A DNA stretch of 64,000 nucleotides from Stella humosa (GCF_006738645.1 NZ_AP019700.1:694001-758000); one strand, 5' to 3'. Positions 53,993 through 64,000 are shown, counted from the stretch's first letter. Numbers and translations are program-made. The notes: a model not told the origin generated them from the letters alone.

Positions 53993-54478
53993 CTACTTGC
54001 GGCGCGGGTCCTCCGCCGGGTTGACGTAGGTAACGGCCCAAGGGCCGACGCTGTGCATCTGGATGACGGTCTCCTCGGTCGTCCAGGCGAAGTGCGGCGT
54101 GCCCGGCTGCATCACGGCGAAGCCGCCCGGCGTCAGGGCCGTCGTCTTCTTTTGGTCGAACGTCTCGCCCATGCCCATGTGGAACGTGCCCGACAGCACA
54201 GTGACATGCTCGATCACCGGATGATGGTGCGCCGGCAGGCGATAGTTGGCCGGGAAGCGGATGCGTGCCGTGATCGGGCGGGCGTCGCTCAGCGGCCCCT
54301 CGATGACGCTGATCTTGGCCCCCGGCGGCAGCGAAGGCAGGTCGGCCCACTTCATGTCGGCCGGCAGCAGCATGGTGTGACCGGCGCCGTGTCCTGCCGG
54401 ATGGGTCTGGGCGGTCGCGGCGGTGGCGCAGATGGCGGTGGCAGCGGCGAAGAGCGCGGCCGGAACGATGCGGTTCAT
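53993..54478 (-). CDS. Exported cupin-domain protein
   Basis: A 161-residue protein with a signal peptide (cleavage after ATAQ or AQT) and a single cupin barrel: PAHHHPVIEHVTVLSGTFHMGMG (metal-binding His and Glu) and PGTPHFAWT. The family is DUF4437/ChrR-cupin-like; enzymatic activity or metal storage is unknown. It shares the minus strand with the methyltransferase upstream. Confidence 0.8.
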   Translation of the reverse strand: MNRIVPAALFAAATAICATAATAQTHPAGHGAGHTMLLPADMKWADLPSLPPGAKISVIEGPLSDARPITARIRFPANYRLPAHHHPVIEHVTVLSGTFHMGMGETFDQKKTTALTPGGFAVMQPGTPHFAWTTEETVIQMHSVGPWAVTYVNPAEDPRRK

Positions 54479-54512
54479 GGCGGGTCCTCTCATCTTGTCG
54501 CGGGAAGGCGGA

Positions 54513-55364
54513 TCAGCGCCGGGTGACGACGATCTCGAGATAGTCGCTGGGGGCGACCATGGTGGCGTCACCGGAGCGGTTGAAGCGGCCGATGAGCGCG
54601 ACCAAGTCGGCCTCCAGGGCTGCCTGGGCTGCCGGTTCGAGAGCCGCGAACGCCTTCAGCACCGGGCCGTAATAGGTGCGGAACACTTCCAGCCAGTGGG
54701 CGGCCGAGCGGTAGCGGAAGGCGAAGCTGCGCCGCGTCACCTGGATCGTGGCGGCGTCGGGCCCGAACATCTCCTGGATACGGGCCTCGGTGCCCCAGAG
54801 GGCGGGCGACTTCACCCCGGCCGGCGGCGGCAGGTGGGCGCCGATGGTCTTGAAGAGCTGGCCGATGAAGCCGTCCGGCGTCCAGTTGGCGAGCCCGATG
54901 TGCCCGCCCGGGCGGCAGACGCGGATCATCTCGGCCGCGGCGCGGTCCTGGTCGGGGGTGAACATGACGCCGAAGGTCGAGAGGACGGCGTCGAACGACG
55001 CATCGGCGAACGGCAGCGCCTCGGCATCGGCCTGCTGGAAGCGGATGTCGAGGCGCTCGGCCGCCGCGCGCTCGCGGCCGCGCTCCAGCAAGGCCGGGAC
55101 ATAGTCGGTGGAGGTGACGCGGCACCAGCGGCGGGTAGCCGCGAGGGAGGCGTTGCCGTTGCCGGCGGCGACATCGAGAACCTCGCTTCCCGCGCGCAAG
55201 TCGATGGCTTCGCACAACTGTTCGCCGACGAGCTGCAGCGTCGTGCCGACGATCGCATAGTCCCCGGAGGACCACGCACCCTGCTGGCGCGCCTTGACGG
55301 CACCCAAGTCCGCCTGTGGCGTGGATAGATGGTTTTGACTATTGGTGGACAGCGCTGTACCCAT
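54513..55364 (-). CDS. Class I SAM-dependent methyltransferase
   Basis: A 283-residue methyltransferase with the SAM motif EVLDVAAGNGNASLAA, the post-I acidic region, QADAEALPFADASFDAVLSTFGVMF and the RVCRPGGHIGLANW motif, typical of UbiE/Methyltransf_11-type enzymes. GGAGGAAA precedes ATG 55364. It is divergent from the AraC regulator, which may control it. The substrate is unknown. Confidence 0.87.
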   Translation of the reverse strand: MGTALSTNSQNHLSTPQADLGAVKARQQGAWSSGDYAIVGTTLQLVGEQLCEAIDLRAGSEVLDVAAGNGNASLAATRRWCRVTSTDYVPALLERGRERAAAERLDIRFQQADAEALPFADASFDAVLSTFGVMFTPDQDRAAAEMIRVCRPGGHIGLANWTPDGFIGQLFKTIGAHLPPPAGVKSPALWGTEARIQEMFGPDAATIQVTRRSFAFRYRSAAHWLEVFRTYYGPVLKAFAALEPAAQAALEADLVALIGRFNRSGDATMVAPSDYLEIVVTRR

Positions 55365-55490
55365 GACTTTCCTCCGTTCGGGCAGTTGCGGTTGCTTGCG
55401 ACGCCGTAGATATCGGCATCCACCGCCACGGCGAATGACTGCGCGGCCGGATCACTTGACCATTCGTCCAAATCTGGAAGCTTGCCCCTG

Positions 55491-56453
55491 ATGACGGACC
55501 CGCTTTCGGAAGTGCTGCGCGCCGTCCGCCTGACCGGCGGACTGTTTCTCGATGCGCGTTTCACCGCCCCCTGGTGCGTGAACGCGCGCATCACGCCCGA
55601 CCATTGCCAGGGCTACCTGGCCGCACCCACCCAGATCATCGGCTACCACTTCGTCATCGCGGGCCGGCTGTCGGTGGCCGTCGACGGCAGCCCGCCCATC
55701 GCGGCGCGGGCGGGCGAGGTGGTGCTGCTGCCGCGCAACGACCGGCACATGCTGGGCAGCGACATGACCCTGGCGCCGTTCGAGGCGAGATCGCTGATCC
55801 TGCGGTCCCCGGCGGGCGGCCTGGCCCGCATCGTCCATGGCGGCGGCGGCGAGGCGACGCATATCGTCTGCGGTTTCCTCGGCTGCGAGGAGACGTTCAA
55901 CCCCCTGATCGCCACCCTGCCGGCGATCCTGAAGGTCGACATCCGCGAGGGTGCCCTGCGCGACTGGGTGGAGGCATCGGTCCGCCTGGCGGCAGGCGAG
56001 CTGGTGGAGGGGCGCTATGGCTCGTCGGACGCCATGGCCCGCCTCAGCGAACTGCTGCTGGTCGAGGCCGTGCGCAACTATTCGGCCGCCGAGGGCGACC
56101 GCGAGGCCGGCTGGCTGCGCGGGCTGGCGGACCCCCATGTCGGTCGCGCACTGGCCCTGATCCACCAGCAGATCGGCATGCCCTGGTCGGCCGATGCGCT
56201 GGCCCGCGAGGTGGCCCTGTCGCGCAGCGCCTTTGTTGAGCGCTTCAGCGCGCTGATCGGCATGCCGCCTATCCGCTATCTCACCGTCTGGCGCCTGCGC
56301 ACGGCCCAACTGCATCTGCGCCAGACACGCCACAGCATCGCCCAGCTCGCCCGCCTGGTCGGCTACGAGTCCGAGGAAGCGTTCAGCCGCGCCTTCAAGC
56401 GCGAGTTCGGCCTGCCGCCTGCGCGCTGGCGCGAGCAGCACGCCGCTGCCTGA
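55491..56453 (+). CDS. AraC-family transcriptional regulator with cupin domain
   Basis: A 320-residue regulator. An N-terminal cupin (Cupin_6) ligand domain is followed by two AraC helix-turn-helix motifs (WSADALAREVALSRSAFVERFSALIGMPPIRYLTVWRLRTA, then SIAQLARLVGYESEEAFSRAFKREFGLPPARWRE). ATG 55491 was preferred to TTG 55482. It is divergent from the methyltransferase gene, its most likely target. Confidence 0.92.
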   Translation: MTDPLSEVLRAVRLTGGLFLDARFTAPWCVNARITPDHCQGYLAAPTQIIGYHFVIAGRLSVAVDGSPPIAARAGEVVLLPRNDRHMLGSDMTLAPFEARSLILRSPAGGLARIVHGGGGEATHIVCGFLGCEETFNPLIATLPAILKVDIREGALRDWVEASVRLAAGELVEGRYGSSDAMARLSELLLVEAVRNYSAAEGDREAGWLRGLADPHVGRALALIHQQIGMPWSADALAREVALSRSAFVERFSALIGMPPIRYLTVWRLRTAQLHLRQTRHSIAQLARLVGYESEEAFSRAFKREFGLPPARWREQHAAA

Positions 56454-56533
56454 CGTCAAACCCGGCTGGCGCGAGGACGGTCGATGCCGGCATGATCCGG
56501 CCGCAAGCGACCAGGTCGGGAGGAAACAGCATC

Positions 56534-57271
56534 ATGAGTCAGCGACGCAGGGCAGCCCTTGTCACCGGGGCCGGGCGCAACATCGGCCGCGCGGTGGCGC
56601 TGGGCCTGGCCCGGGACGGCTTCGACGTGGTCGTCAACGGCTCGTCCGACCGCGCCGCCTGCGAGGCGGTGGCGGGCGAGGTGGCCGCCCTGGGCGCGGG
56701 CGCCCTGGTGGCGATGGGCGATGTCGGCCGGCCCGAGGAATGCGCGCGCATCGTGGCCGAGGCCGCCGGCCGCTTCGGCGGCGTGGACGTGCTCGTCAAC
56801 AACGCCGCGCTGCGGCCGGCCAAGCCCTTCCTGGAAATGGACGAGGGCGAGTGGCGGCGGGTCATCTCGGTCGATCTCGACGCTGCCGTCTGGTTCGCGC
56901 GCCTCTGCCTGCCGGGCATGCTGGAGCGCGGTTGGGGCCGCATCGTCAACTTCACCGGCATGAACGCGATGCACGGCTATGCCGGCCACGCGCCGGTTTC
57001 GGTCGCCAAGCATGGCGTGTGGGGCCTGACCAAGGCGCTCGCCAAGGAATTCGGGGCCAAGGGCATCACCATCAACGCCGTGTCGCCCGGGCCAATCGCG
57101 GCCGACGACGAGGACCCGGCCACCGCCCGCCGCGAGGCCGCCGTCCGCACCCCGCTCGGCCGCCTCGGCACGCCCGAAGAGGTCGCCACGGTCGTGCGCA
57201 TGCTGGCATCCGATGGCGGCGCCTACGTGACCGGGCAGATGCTGCAGGTGAACGGCGGCGGGCAGACCTAG
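56534..57271 (+). CDS. SDR-family protein lacking the catalytic tyrosine
   Basis: A 245-residue Rossmann-fold protein with TGAGRNIG (11-18) and NNAA (89-92) as in short-chain dehydrogenases. The usual YxxxK is VSVAK: Val155 in place of Tyr, with Lys159 kept. The upstream catalytic Ser region reads NFTGMNAMH. Such proteins either use a different mechanism or have become non-oxidoreductive. GGGAGGAAAC precedes ATG 56534. It is the first gene of the TRAP/amidase cluster. Confidence 0.85.
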   Translation: MSQRRRAALVTGAGRNIGRAVALGLARDGFDVVVNGSSDRAACEAVAGEVAALGAGALVAMGDVGRPEECARIVAEAAGRFGGVDVLVNNAALRPAKPFLEMDEGEWRRVISVDLDAAVWFARLCLPGMLERGWGRIVNFTGMNAMHGYAGHAPVSVAKHGVWGLTKALAKEFGAKGITINAVSPGPIAADDEDPATARREAAVRTPLGRLGTPEEVATVVRMLASDGGAYVTGQMLQVNGGGQT

Positions 57272-57300
57272 CCGCCCGTCCGGGGCAGCGCCCGTCCGCC

Positions 57301-58077
57301 ATGTCGATGGACCGTCAACCGCACGGGTCCCGCGAGGTCAAGTCGGCCACGCGGGTGCTGCGCGTGTTCGAGATATTCGCCGAGACCAAGCGCCCCATGC
57401 GCATCTCGGAGCTGGCGGCGGAGCTCGGCATTCCGCAGTCCAGCGTGTCGATGCTGGTGCAGACCTTGATCCAGCATGGCTACATGGAGGCGACGGGCCG
57501 CGGCCGGACCGTGCAGCCGACGCTCAGCCTGGCCCTGCTCGGCACATGGCTCGACGAGCAGTTCTCGCGCGCCGGCGGGCTGCACGAGATGCTGCACGAG
57601 ATCGTCGCCTTCTGCCAGGACACGGTCATCCTCGGCGCGGAGATGGGGATCGAGGTGCATTATGTGCACGTCGTCCAGGGCAGCCACCCGCTGCGCTACG
57701 ACATCAAGCGCGGCACCCGCCGGTCCCTGGTCGATGCCAATGCCGGTCGCGTGCTGCTGGCACTGAAGCCCGACGAGGAGATCGGCCGGATCATCACGCG
57801 CACGCAGGCCGAGCGACCGGACCGGCCGATCGACCGCAAGCGCCTGCACCGGGAGATCGAGACGATCCGCCGCCAGGGGTACTCCTACAGCGAGAACATG
57901 GTGGTGCCGGGGGCCAGCGTGATTGCCGCGGCCTTGCGGGGAGGCGGCGTGCACCGACCGTTCGCGGTCGGCATCGCCGGCCCGACCGAGCGGCTGCGCG
58001 CCAACCTCGCCGCCAACGCCCATTGCCTGTCGGAAGTGCTGGCCCGCTATGTCGGGCCGTCGGCCGCCGGGCGCTGA
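57301..58077 (+). CDS. IclR-family transcriptional regulator
   Basis: A 258-residue regulator with an N-terminal winged helix (ATRVLRVFEIFAETKRPMRISELAAELGIPQSSVSMLVQTL) and a GAF-like effector domain. It starts 29 bases after the SDR gene and lies immediately upstream of the TRAP transporter. It probably controls that cluster in response to a small organic acid, as IclR proteins do. A palindrome-like sequence lies between it and dctP. Confidence 0.92.
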   Translation: MSMDRQPHGSREVKSATRVLRVFEIFAETKRPMRISELAAELGIPQSSVSMLVQTLIQHGYMEATGRGRTVQPTLSLALLGTWLDEQFSRAGGLHEMLHEIVAFCQDTVILGAEMGIEVHYVHVVQGSHPLRYDIKRGTRRSLVDANAGRVLLALKPDEEIGRIITRTQAERPDRPIDRKRLHREIETIRRQGYSYSENMVVPGASVIAAALRGGGVHRPFAVGIAGPTERLRANLAANAHCLSEVLARYVGPSAAGR

Positions 58078-58083
58078 CGGGCA

Positions 58084-58102
58084 TATCATTGCATATGTGA
58101 TA
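58084..58102. promoter_or_regulatory. Candidate IclR operator upstream of dctP
   Basis: TATCA and TGATA arms with an inner CATATG form an imperfect A/T-rich palindrome in an otherwise G+C-rich intergenic stretch, about 100 bases before dctP. The assignment to the adjacent IclR is inference. Confidence 0.4.
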
Positions 58103-58202
58103 ATCGGCCCGCCGAGGACTATTTCGTTGGCCGACCGATCAGGGTTCGCCCCAACAATGGAAAGCCCGGCTCGTTCGAGCACCGGCGTTCGAGGGGGGAT
58201 CC

Positions 58203-59219
58203 ATGTCGAGTTTCATTTCGCGAGTTCTGGCCGCCGTGGCGGCGGTGGCCGCACTGTCGGCGCCGGCCGTGGCGCAACCGTTCCAGATGCGCGCCTCGGT
58301 CGACACCAACATGACGACCAGCCGCACCGCCCATCTGGCGGAGTACCTGAACGAGGTCGAGAAGCGGTCGAACGGCCGCATCAAGCCCACGCTCTATCAT
58401 TCGGCCCAGCTCTATCCCGACCGCGACGTCGGCAAGGCGCTGATCCAGGGCAGCATCGAGCTGGCCTTGCCCGGGTCCTGGACGATCTCCGGCATCGTGC
58501 CGGACCTCGACTTCCCCGGCCTGCCCAGCTTCTTCGGCATCAGCACCGAGAATGCGCGCAAGGTGGTCGACGGCGAGGTCGGCCGCATGATCAACGCGCA
58601 GCTCGAGCAGAAGCTGCGCTCTCACGTCGTCGGCCGCTGGCACGAGCTGGAGCCGCTGCACACCTACGCCACGGCCAAGGACATCCGCCGCTTCGAGGAC
58701 ATGAAGGGCCTGCGCGTGCGCCATCCCGGCAGCGCCATGCAGGCCCTCCAGATCGGCCAGAAGGGGGCCAGCCCCGTCGTCGTCCCCTGGCCCGACGTGG
58801 CGCTGGCGCTGAGCCAGGGCACCGTCGACGCGCTGGTCAGCACCCACAACACCGTGGTCAGCGGCAAGCTGTGGGACTCCGGCGTGAAGTACGTCTTCGA
58901 GGACTTCAACTCGCGGATGTTCCAGGTGCTGCTGGTCAACCAGACCTTCTGGAACGCGCTGCCGGCCGACCTGAAGGCGGTGATGACCGACACCTGGGAG
59001 CAGATGCTGCCGACCTTCCTGGAGCGCATCCGCAACAACGAGACCGACTGGCGCGCGACGCTCGTCAAGAACGGCATGACCATCCATGCCCCGCCGGCCG
59101 AGGATATTGCCCGCCTGCGCGAACGGCTGCTGCCGACCGAGGACGCCGCGGTCAAGGAACTGAAGGTCAATCCTAAGATTTCGGAAATCATCAAGCGCAT
59201 TCAGGCATCGGGTAGCTGA
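58203..59219 (+). CDS. dctP: TRAP transporter substrate-binding protein DctP
   Basis: A 338-residue periplasmic protein with a signal peptide (cleavage after AVAQ) and DctP-family features: YLNEVEKRSNGRIKPTLYHSAQLYPDRDVGKALIQGSIELA, RHPGSAMQALQIGQKGASPVVVPWPDVALALSQGTVDALVS. The family binds organic acids such as C4-dicarboxylates or amino-acid derivatives. GAGGGGGG precedes ATG 58203. It is separated from dctQ by a long leader with strong hairpins. Confidence 0.93.
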   Translation: MSSFISRVLAAVAAVAALSAPAVAQPFQMRASVDTNMTTSRTAHLAEYLNEVEKRSNGRIKPTLYHSAQLYPDRDVGKALIQGSIELALPGSWTISGIVPDLDFPGLPSFFGISTENARKVVDGEVGRMINAQLEQKLRSHVVGRWHELEPLHTYATAKDIRRFEDMKGLRVRHPGSAMQALQIGQKGASPVVVPWPDVALALSQGTVDALVSTHNTVVSGKLWDSGVKYVFEDFNSRMFQVLLVNQTFWNALPADLKAVMTDTWEQMLPTFLERIRNNETDWRATLVKNGMTIHAPPAEDIARLRERLLPTEDAAVKELKVNPKISEIIKRIQASGS

Positions 59220-59235
59220 CGAATACAAAAGCCAA

Positions 59236-59300
59236 CGATCACCAGTGTGATCGCGGTGGTATTCTCGATGTCCCCTCCGCCCGAATGCGCGGCGGAGGGG
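59236..59300 (+). other. Intercistronic hairpins between dctP and dctQ
   Basis: A 7-bp hairpin CGATCAC/GTGATCG (59236-59253) and a 10-bp perfect hairpin CCCCTCCGCC/GGCGGAGGGG (59272-59300) lie in the gap of 161 bases. Neither is followed by a T-run. This layout is typical of structures that stabilise the upstream binding-protein message or reduce read-through, giving more DctP than membrane subunits. Confidence 0.7.
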
Positions 59301-59380
59301 GTGGCGTCCTGCCTGTCCGGGGCCCGGTATTTGCCGGGTCCTTGCGGTGGCCGGCATAAATTCTGGCGCTGTCGGAGCCG

Positions 59381-59893
59381 ATGATGGGCCGTGTTCTAGA
59401 TCATATCGAGACCTGGATCGTCGGCATCCTGGGTCTGGCGATGCTTGCGGTCGCCATCGCCCAGGTGCTGGCCCGCTATGTGCTGCCCTGGCTGGTCGCG
59501 GGCGGCGGCGAGGAGATCGTGGTCTATCTTTTCGTCTGGGCGGCCATGATCGCCTGCGCGGGGGCGGCGGCGCGCACCGCGCATATCCGGGCCGACCTGC
59601 TGCTGCGCGCGCTGTCGCCACGCCAACTCCGCATCGTCGAGCTGATCAATGCCATCGCGGCCGCCGGCTTCTGCGCGCTGCTGGTCTGGTATGGCTGGGA
59701 AGTGGTCGACATCGCGCTGCTGATCGACGAGCGCAGCCAGACCGGCATCAGCTTCCCCATGTGGATCTACTACCTGGCCCTGCCGGCGGGGGCGCTGCTC
59801 ATGCTGATCGCCTATGTCGGCGTCATCCACCGGATCCTGACGGGCCGGGCGGCGGCTGCCCCGCGGGCCGTCACCATCGAGGACGGGATCTGA
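59381..59893 (+). CDS. dctQ: TRAP transporter small permease subunit DctQ
   Basis: A 170-residue protein with four membrane helices and the ETWIVGILGLAMLAVAIAQVLARYVLPW start of the DctQ family. It links DctM with DctP function. CGGAG precedes ATG 59381. It is 3 bases upstream of dctM. Confidence 0.9.
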   Translation: MMGRVLDHIETWIVGILGLAMLAVAIAQVLARYVLPWLVAGGGEEIVVYLFVWAAMIACAGAAARTAHIRADLLLRALSPRQLRIVELINAIAAAGFCALLVWYGWEVVDIALLIDERSQTGISFPMWIYYLALPAGALLMLIAYVGVIHRILTGRAAAAPRAVTIEDGI

Positions 59894-59896
59894 CCC

Positions 59897-61171
59897 ATGG
59901 CGCTGCTGGCCATCCTCGTCTTCATCGTCACGCTCGCGATCGGCGTGCCGATCTTCATCGCCATCGGCCTGACCGCCGTCTACGGCTTCGTCATCGACAA
60001 CCAGCCGCTCACGGCCTTCGCCCAGAAGGCGATCGACGAGCTGAACGCGCCGATGCTGCTGGCCATCCCGTTCTTCGTCATGGCCGCCACCTACATGGAA
60101 AAGGGCGGCATTGCGGCGGCCCTGGTCGACATGGGCTCGGCCTGGCTGGCGGGCGTGCGCGGCTCGCTCGGGCTGATCAGCGTCATGTCCTGCGTCATGT
60201 TCGCGGCCATCTGCGGCTCGTCGGTCGCGACGTGCCTGGCCATGGGCACCATCATGATCCCGGCGATGCTGCGCCACCGCTATCCGCGGCCGTTCGCGGT
60301 CGGCCTGATCGGGGCGGCGGGAACGCTGGGCATCCTCATTCCACCCAGCCTGCCGCTCATCCTCTATGGCGTGATCGCCGACCAGTCGGTGCCGCGCCTG
60401 TTCCTGGCCGGGGTCGTCCCGGGCCTGCTGGTCGCATTCGCCTTCACCATCTGGGTGCTGGTCCAGGCCCGGCGCCTCAACCTGGCGGGCGGCGAGGGCA
60501 TCGAGCGCAGCCAGTTCATCCGCCTCAACCTGCGCGCCCTGCCGGCCCTGTCGATTCCGGTCATCATCGGCGCCTGCATCTATGGCGGTCTTACGACCGT
60601 GACTGAGGCGGCCGCGGTGGCCGCCTTGGCGGCCCTGGTCGTCAGCATCGGCTTCTATCGCACCATGCGGTTCGCCGACATCGTGCCGGCGACGGCGGTC
60701 GCCATGCGCAGTGCCGCCGTCATCATCATCATCGTCTCCACCGCGCTGGTCTTCGGGCACTGGATCACCAAGTCCGGCGTGCCCGCGGCGGCCGCGCGCA
60801 TGATCGGCGATGCCGGGCTCACCTCCTGGCAGTTCCTGCTGATCATCAACGCCATCATGTTCGTGCTGGGCATGTTCCTGGAGGTGGCGTCGATCCTGCT
60901 GATCACGCTGCCGATTCTGTTGCCGATGCTGGCCCCGCTCGGCATCGACCCTATCCATTTCGCCATCATCCTGACGATCAACATGGAACTGGCGATGATC
61001 ACGCCGCCGGTCGGCCTCAACCTCTATGTCCTGACCGGGATATCGGGCACCTCGATCGGCGAGGCGATCCAGGGGGTGCTGCCCTTCATCGTCATCCTGG
61101 TCACGATGCTGATGCTGATCACCTATGTGCCGGTCCTGTCGCTCTGGCTGCCGACCCTGGTGTATGGATGA
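59897..61171 (+). CDS. dctM: TRAP transporter large permease subunit DctM
   Basis: A 424-residue permease of the DctM family with about twelve helices, GVPIFIAIGLTAVYGF, AAICGSSVATCLAMGTIMIPAMLRHRY and the PPVGLNLYVLTGI segment. It performs sodium-coupled uptake with DctP and DctQ. Its stop overlaps a possible early start of the amidase gene. Confidence 0.95.
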   Translation: MALLAILVFIVTLAIGVPIFIAIGLTAVYGFVIDNQPLTAFAQKAIDELNAPMLLAIPFFVMAATYMEKGGIAAALVDMGSAWLAGVRGSLGLISVMSCVMFAAICGSSVATCLAMGTIMIPAMLRHRYPRPFAVGLIGAAGTLGILIPPSLPLILYGVIADQSVPRLFLAGVVPGLLVAFAFTIWVLVQARRLNLAGGEGIERSQFIRLNLRALPALSIPVIIGACIYGGLTTVTEAAAVAALAALVVSIGFYRTMRFADIVPATAVAMRSAAVIIIIVSTALVFGHWITKSGVPAAAARMIGDAGLTSWQFLLIINAIMFVLGMFLEVASILLITLPILLPMLAPLGIDPIHFAIILTINMELAMITPPVGLNLYVLTGISGTSIGEAIQGVLPFIVILVTMLMLITYVPVLSLWLPTLVYG

Positions 61172-61196
61172 TTCCTACCTTTCGGAGCCCCCAGCC

Positions 61197-62576
<1,380 letters not shown>

Positions 62577-62742
62577 TCCTGCGCTGGAGCCGATCCGGCC
62601 CCTTGCCGCGGGGCCGGATCGGCGCCACCCTGGCCGGCAAGGCGGCGGGCCATCGGTCCCGTCCGCGACAAGAAACAAGACCGGGCAGCGAAACCCCTTG
62701 AGCAGAACGCCGGGCGTGGACGAGAAGCGGCCGGGCGGCACC

Positions 62743-63951
62743 ATGTCCCTGCTGCGCGAGGCGGCTTTCCGGCGCGTCTGGCTGGTCGGCACGCTGGTCG
62801 GCACCGTCCGCTGGATCGAATTCCTGGTGACCGGCGTCTATGTGCTGGAACTGACCGGCTCGCCCGTTCAGGTGGCGCTGATGACGATGCTGCGGATGGT
62901 GCCGATGCCGCTGCTCAGCGCCTTCGCCGGCGCCATCGCCGAGCGGATCAGCCGGCGCCGGCTGCTCCTGGCCCTCCTGTCGGTCGGCCTGCTGGTTTCG
63001 CTGGCGCAGGCCGGTCTCGCCTGGTCCGGTCGGCTGGAACTGTGGCACGTCGCCATCGGCGTCGTCGTGAACGGCGCCATCTGGGCGATCGACATGCCTG
63101 TGCGCCGCACGATGCTGGGCGAACTGGCCGGTCCCGGGCGCACGGCCGGCGCCATGGGGCTCGATGCCGCCACCAACAATGCCACCCGCATGCTGGGGCC
63201 GGGCGTCGGCGGCCTGCTGCTGGAAACGACCGGCATCCATGGCGCCTTTCTGCTGGGATCGGTCCTCTATGCCGGCGGCCTCTGGATGCTGCTGGGCCTG
63301 CGGGCCGCCGAGGCCCCGCCGCTGGTTGGTGCCCTGCGCCTGTTCCAGCGCATCGGCGAGGGGCTGCGCGTCATCCGCGGCGACCCGGCCCTGGTCGGCA
63401 CCCTGACCATCACGGTCGTCTTCAACGTCTTCGCCTGGCCCGCCACGGCGATGGTGCCGGTGATCGGCGAGCAGCACCTGCGCCTGACGGCCTTCCCCAT
63501 CGGGCTGTTGATGAGCGCGGACGGGCTGGGCGCGCTGCTGGGCGCCATCCTGGTGGCGCACGGCGCGCGGCCGACGATGTTCCGCGGCCTCTACATGCTG
63601 GGGGTGGCGATGTTCGCGGCCGCCTCGATCGTCTTCGCGCTCAGTCCCTGGCCGCTGCTGTCGGGCCTGGCCCAGGTGACGGCCGGGTTCGGCAGCGCCT
63701 GCTTTGCCACCATGCAGGCGACCATCGTCTTCCTGTCGGCGCCACCCGCCGTCCGCGCCCGGGTGATGGGGGTGCTGTCGGTCTGCATCGGCACGGCGGT
63801 GCTGGGCTTCGTGCATCTGAGCCTGCTCGCCCACTGGCTGGGCGGGGTCGCCGCGGCACTGGTGACCAGCAGTGCGGCGCTGGTGGCGCTGGCCCTGGTG
63901 GCGGTGTTCCAGCCGGCCGTACGGCCGGGGGCGCCGTTCGTGCCGCGATAG
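62743..63951 (+). CDS. MFS exporter (EntS/DHA3-like)
   Basis: A 402-residue, 12-helix MFS protein with FRRVWLVGTLVGTVRWIEFLVTGVYVLELTGSPVQVAL near the start and DMPVRRTMLGELAGPGRTAGAMGLDAATNNATRMLGPGVGG, the MFS_3/EntS branch. Such proteins often export siderophores or drugs. ATG 62743 is favoured; GTG 62716 and a further start at 62698 are open. It follows the amidase by 166 bases and may or may not belong to that cluster. The last 49 bases of the window hold nothing recognisable. Confidence 0.85.
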   Translation: MSLLREAAFRRVWLVGTLVGTVRWIEFLVTGVYVLELTGSPVQVALMTMLRMVPMPLLSAFAGAIAERISRRRLLLALLSVGLLVSLAQAGLAWSGRLELWHVAIGVVVNGAIWAIDMPVRRTMLGELAGPGRTAGAMGLDAATNNATRMLGPGVGGLLLETTGIHGAFLLGSVLYAGGLWMLLGLRAAEAPPLVGALRLFQRIGEGLRVIRGDPALVGTLTITVVFNVFAWPATAMVPVIGEQHLRLTAFPIGLLMSADGLGALLGAILVAHGARPTMFRGLYMLGVAMFAAASIVFALSPWPLLSGLAQVTAGFGSACFATMQATIVFLSAPPAVRARVMGVLSVCIGTAVLGFVHLSLLAHWLGGVAAALVTSSAALVALALVAVFQPAVRPGAPFVPR

Positions 63952-64000
63952 CACGGCCCCACTTGGCCGTTGCCGCAGGGCGACGGCGGGGGATAGCCTC

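Overview
The window is very G+C-rich, gene-dense DNA that reads as a chromosomal segment of an alphaproteobacterium, most likely Rhodospirillales-like; I cannot name the species. The clues are a class I lysyl-tRNA synthetase, the LysR-trxB neighbourhood, a three-subunit proton-translocating transhydrogenase, an ELM1-like protein, a C-terminally extended Sua5, many ABC and TRAP uptake systems, and promoter-like sequences resembling the alphaproteobacterial EcfG stress consensus. There are no tRNA, rRNA, IS, prophage or CRISPR elements, so it looks like a stable chromosomal region with an accessory, catabolism-rich right end.

Layout. 1-5.1 kb: the start of a PstS-like binding protein, then a complete branched-chain amino-acid-type ABC transporter on the minus strand (binding protein, LivH, a LivM-LivG fusion, LivF). 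5.4-9.7 kb: an acyl-CoA dehydrogenase/FAD-linked oxidase pair and the t6A enzyme Sua5. 9.9-14.8 kb: a membrane protein, then a MerR-type regulator divergent from a Zn/Cd/Pb P-type ATPase, with an excellent MerR-type promoter between them, and a polysaccharide deacetylase. 14.8-17.8 kb: Rnk, an unusual three-gene cluster containing a free-standing acyl carrier protein, and a candidate structured small RNA ending in a perfect intrinsic terminator. 17.8-25.8 kb: LysR, thioredoxin reductase, an ArnT-like glycosyltransferase, ELM1-like protein, an Lrp regulator and pntB-pntAB-pntAA. 26.1-27.6 kb: an ECF sigma factor overlapping its membrane anti-sigma factor. 27.6-34.5 kb: a membrane-anchored GH17 enzyme with a GT-C-like partner, an M23 peptidase and class I LysRS. 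34.6-43.7 kb: a DinG/XPD-type helicase, an AEC permease, TerB-like protein, an M20 peptidase, a His-rich PadR regulator, pyrD and three small housekeeping genes.

43.7-51.9 kb holds solute uptake: an orphan family-5 binding protein, then a carbohydrate-type ABC transporter (two permeases and a binding protein, no ATPase) next to an endonuclease/exonuclease/phosphatase-family enzyme, a LacI regulator and a divergent MFS transporter. Two matching TGCAC-N4-GTGCA palindromes suggest one LacI protein controls both transport units. 52-54.5 kb carries an orphan HicB, small unknown proteins, a 16-bp tandem repeat and three consecutive small hydrophilic protein genes with strong Shine-Dalgarno sequences behind an EcfG-like promoter. 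54.5-64 kb ends with a methyltransferase, an AraC regulator and a plus-strand cluster (SDR, IclR regulator, TRAP transporter DctPQM, amidase, MFS exporter) that looks like uptake and hydrolysis of an organic acid or amide.

The observations most worth following are the small RNA with repeated CUCCC elements at about 17.45-17.63 kb, the ACP mini-operon next to it, the small-protein stress operon at 53.3-54.0 kb, the paired LacI operators, and an SDR lacking the catalytic tyrosine.
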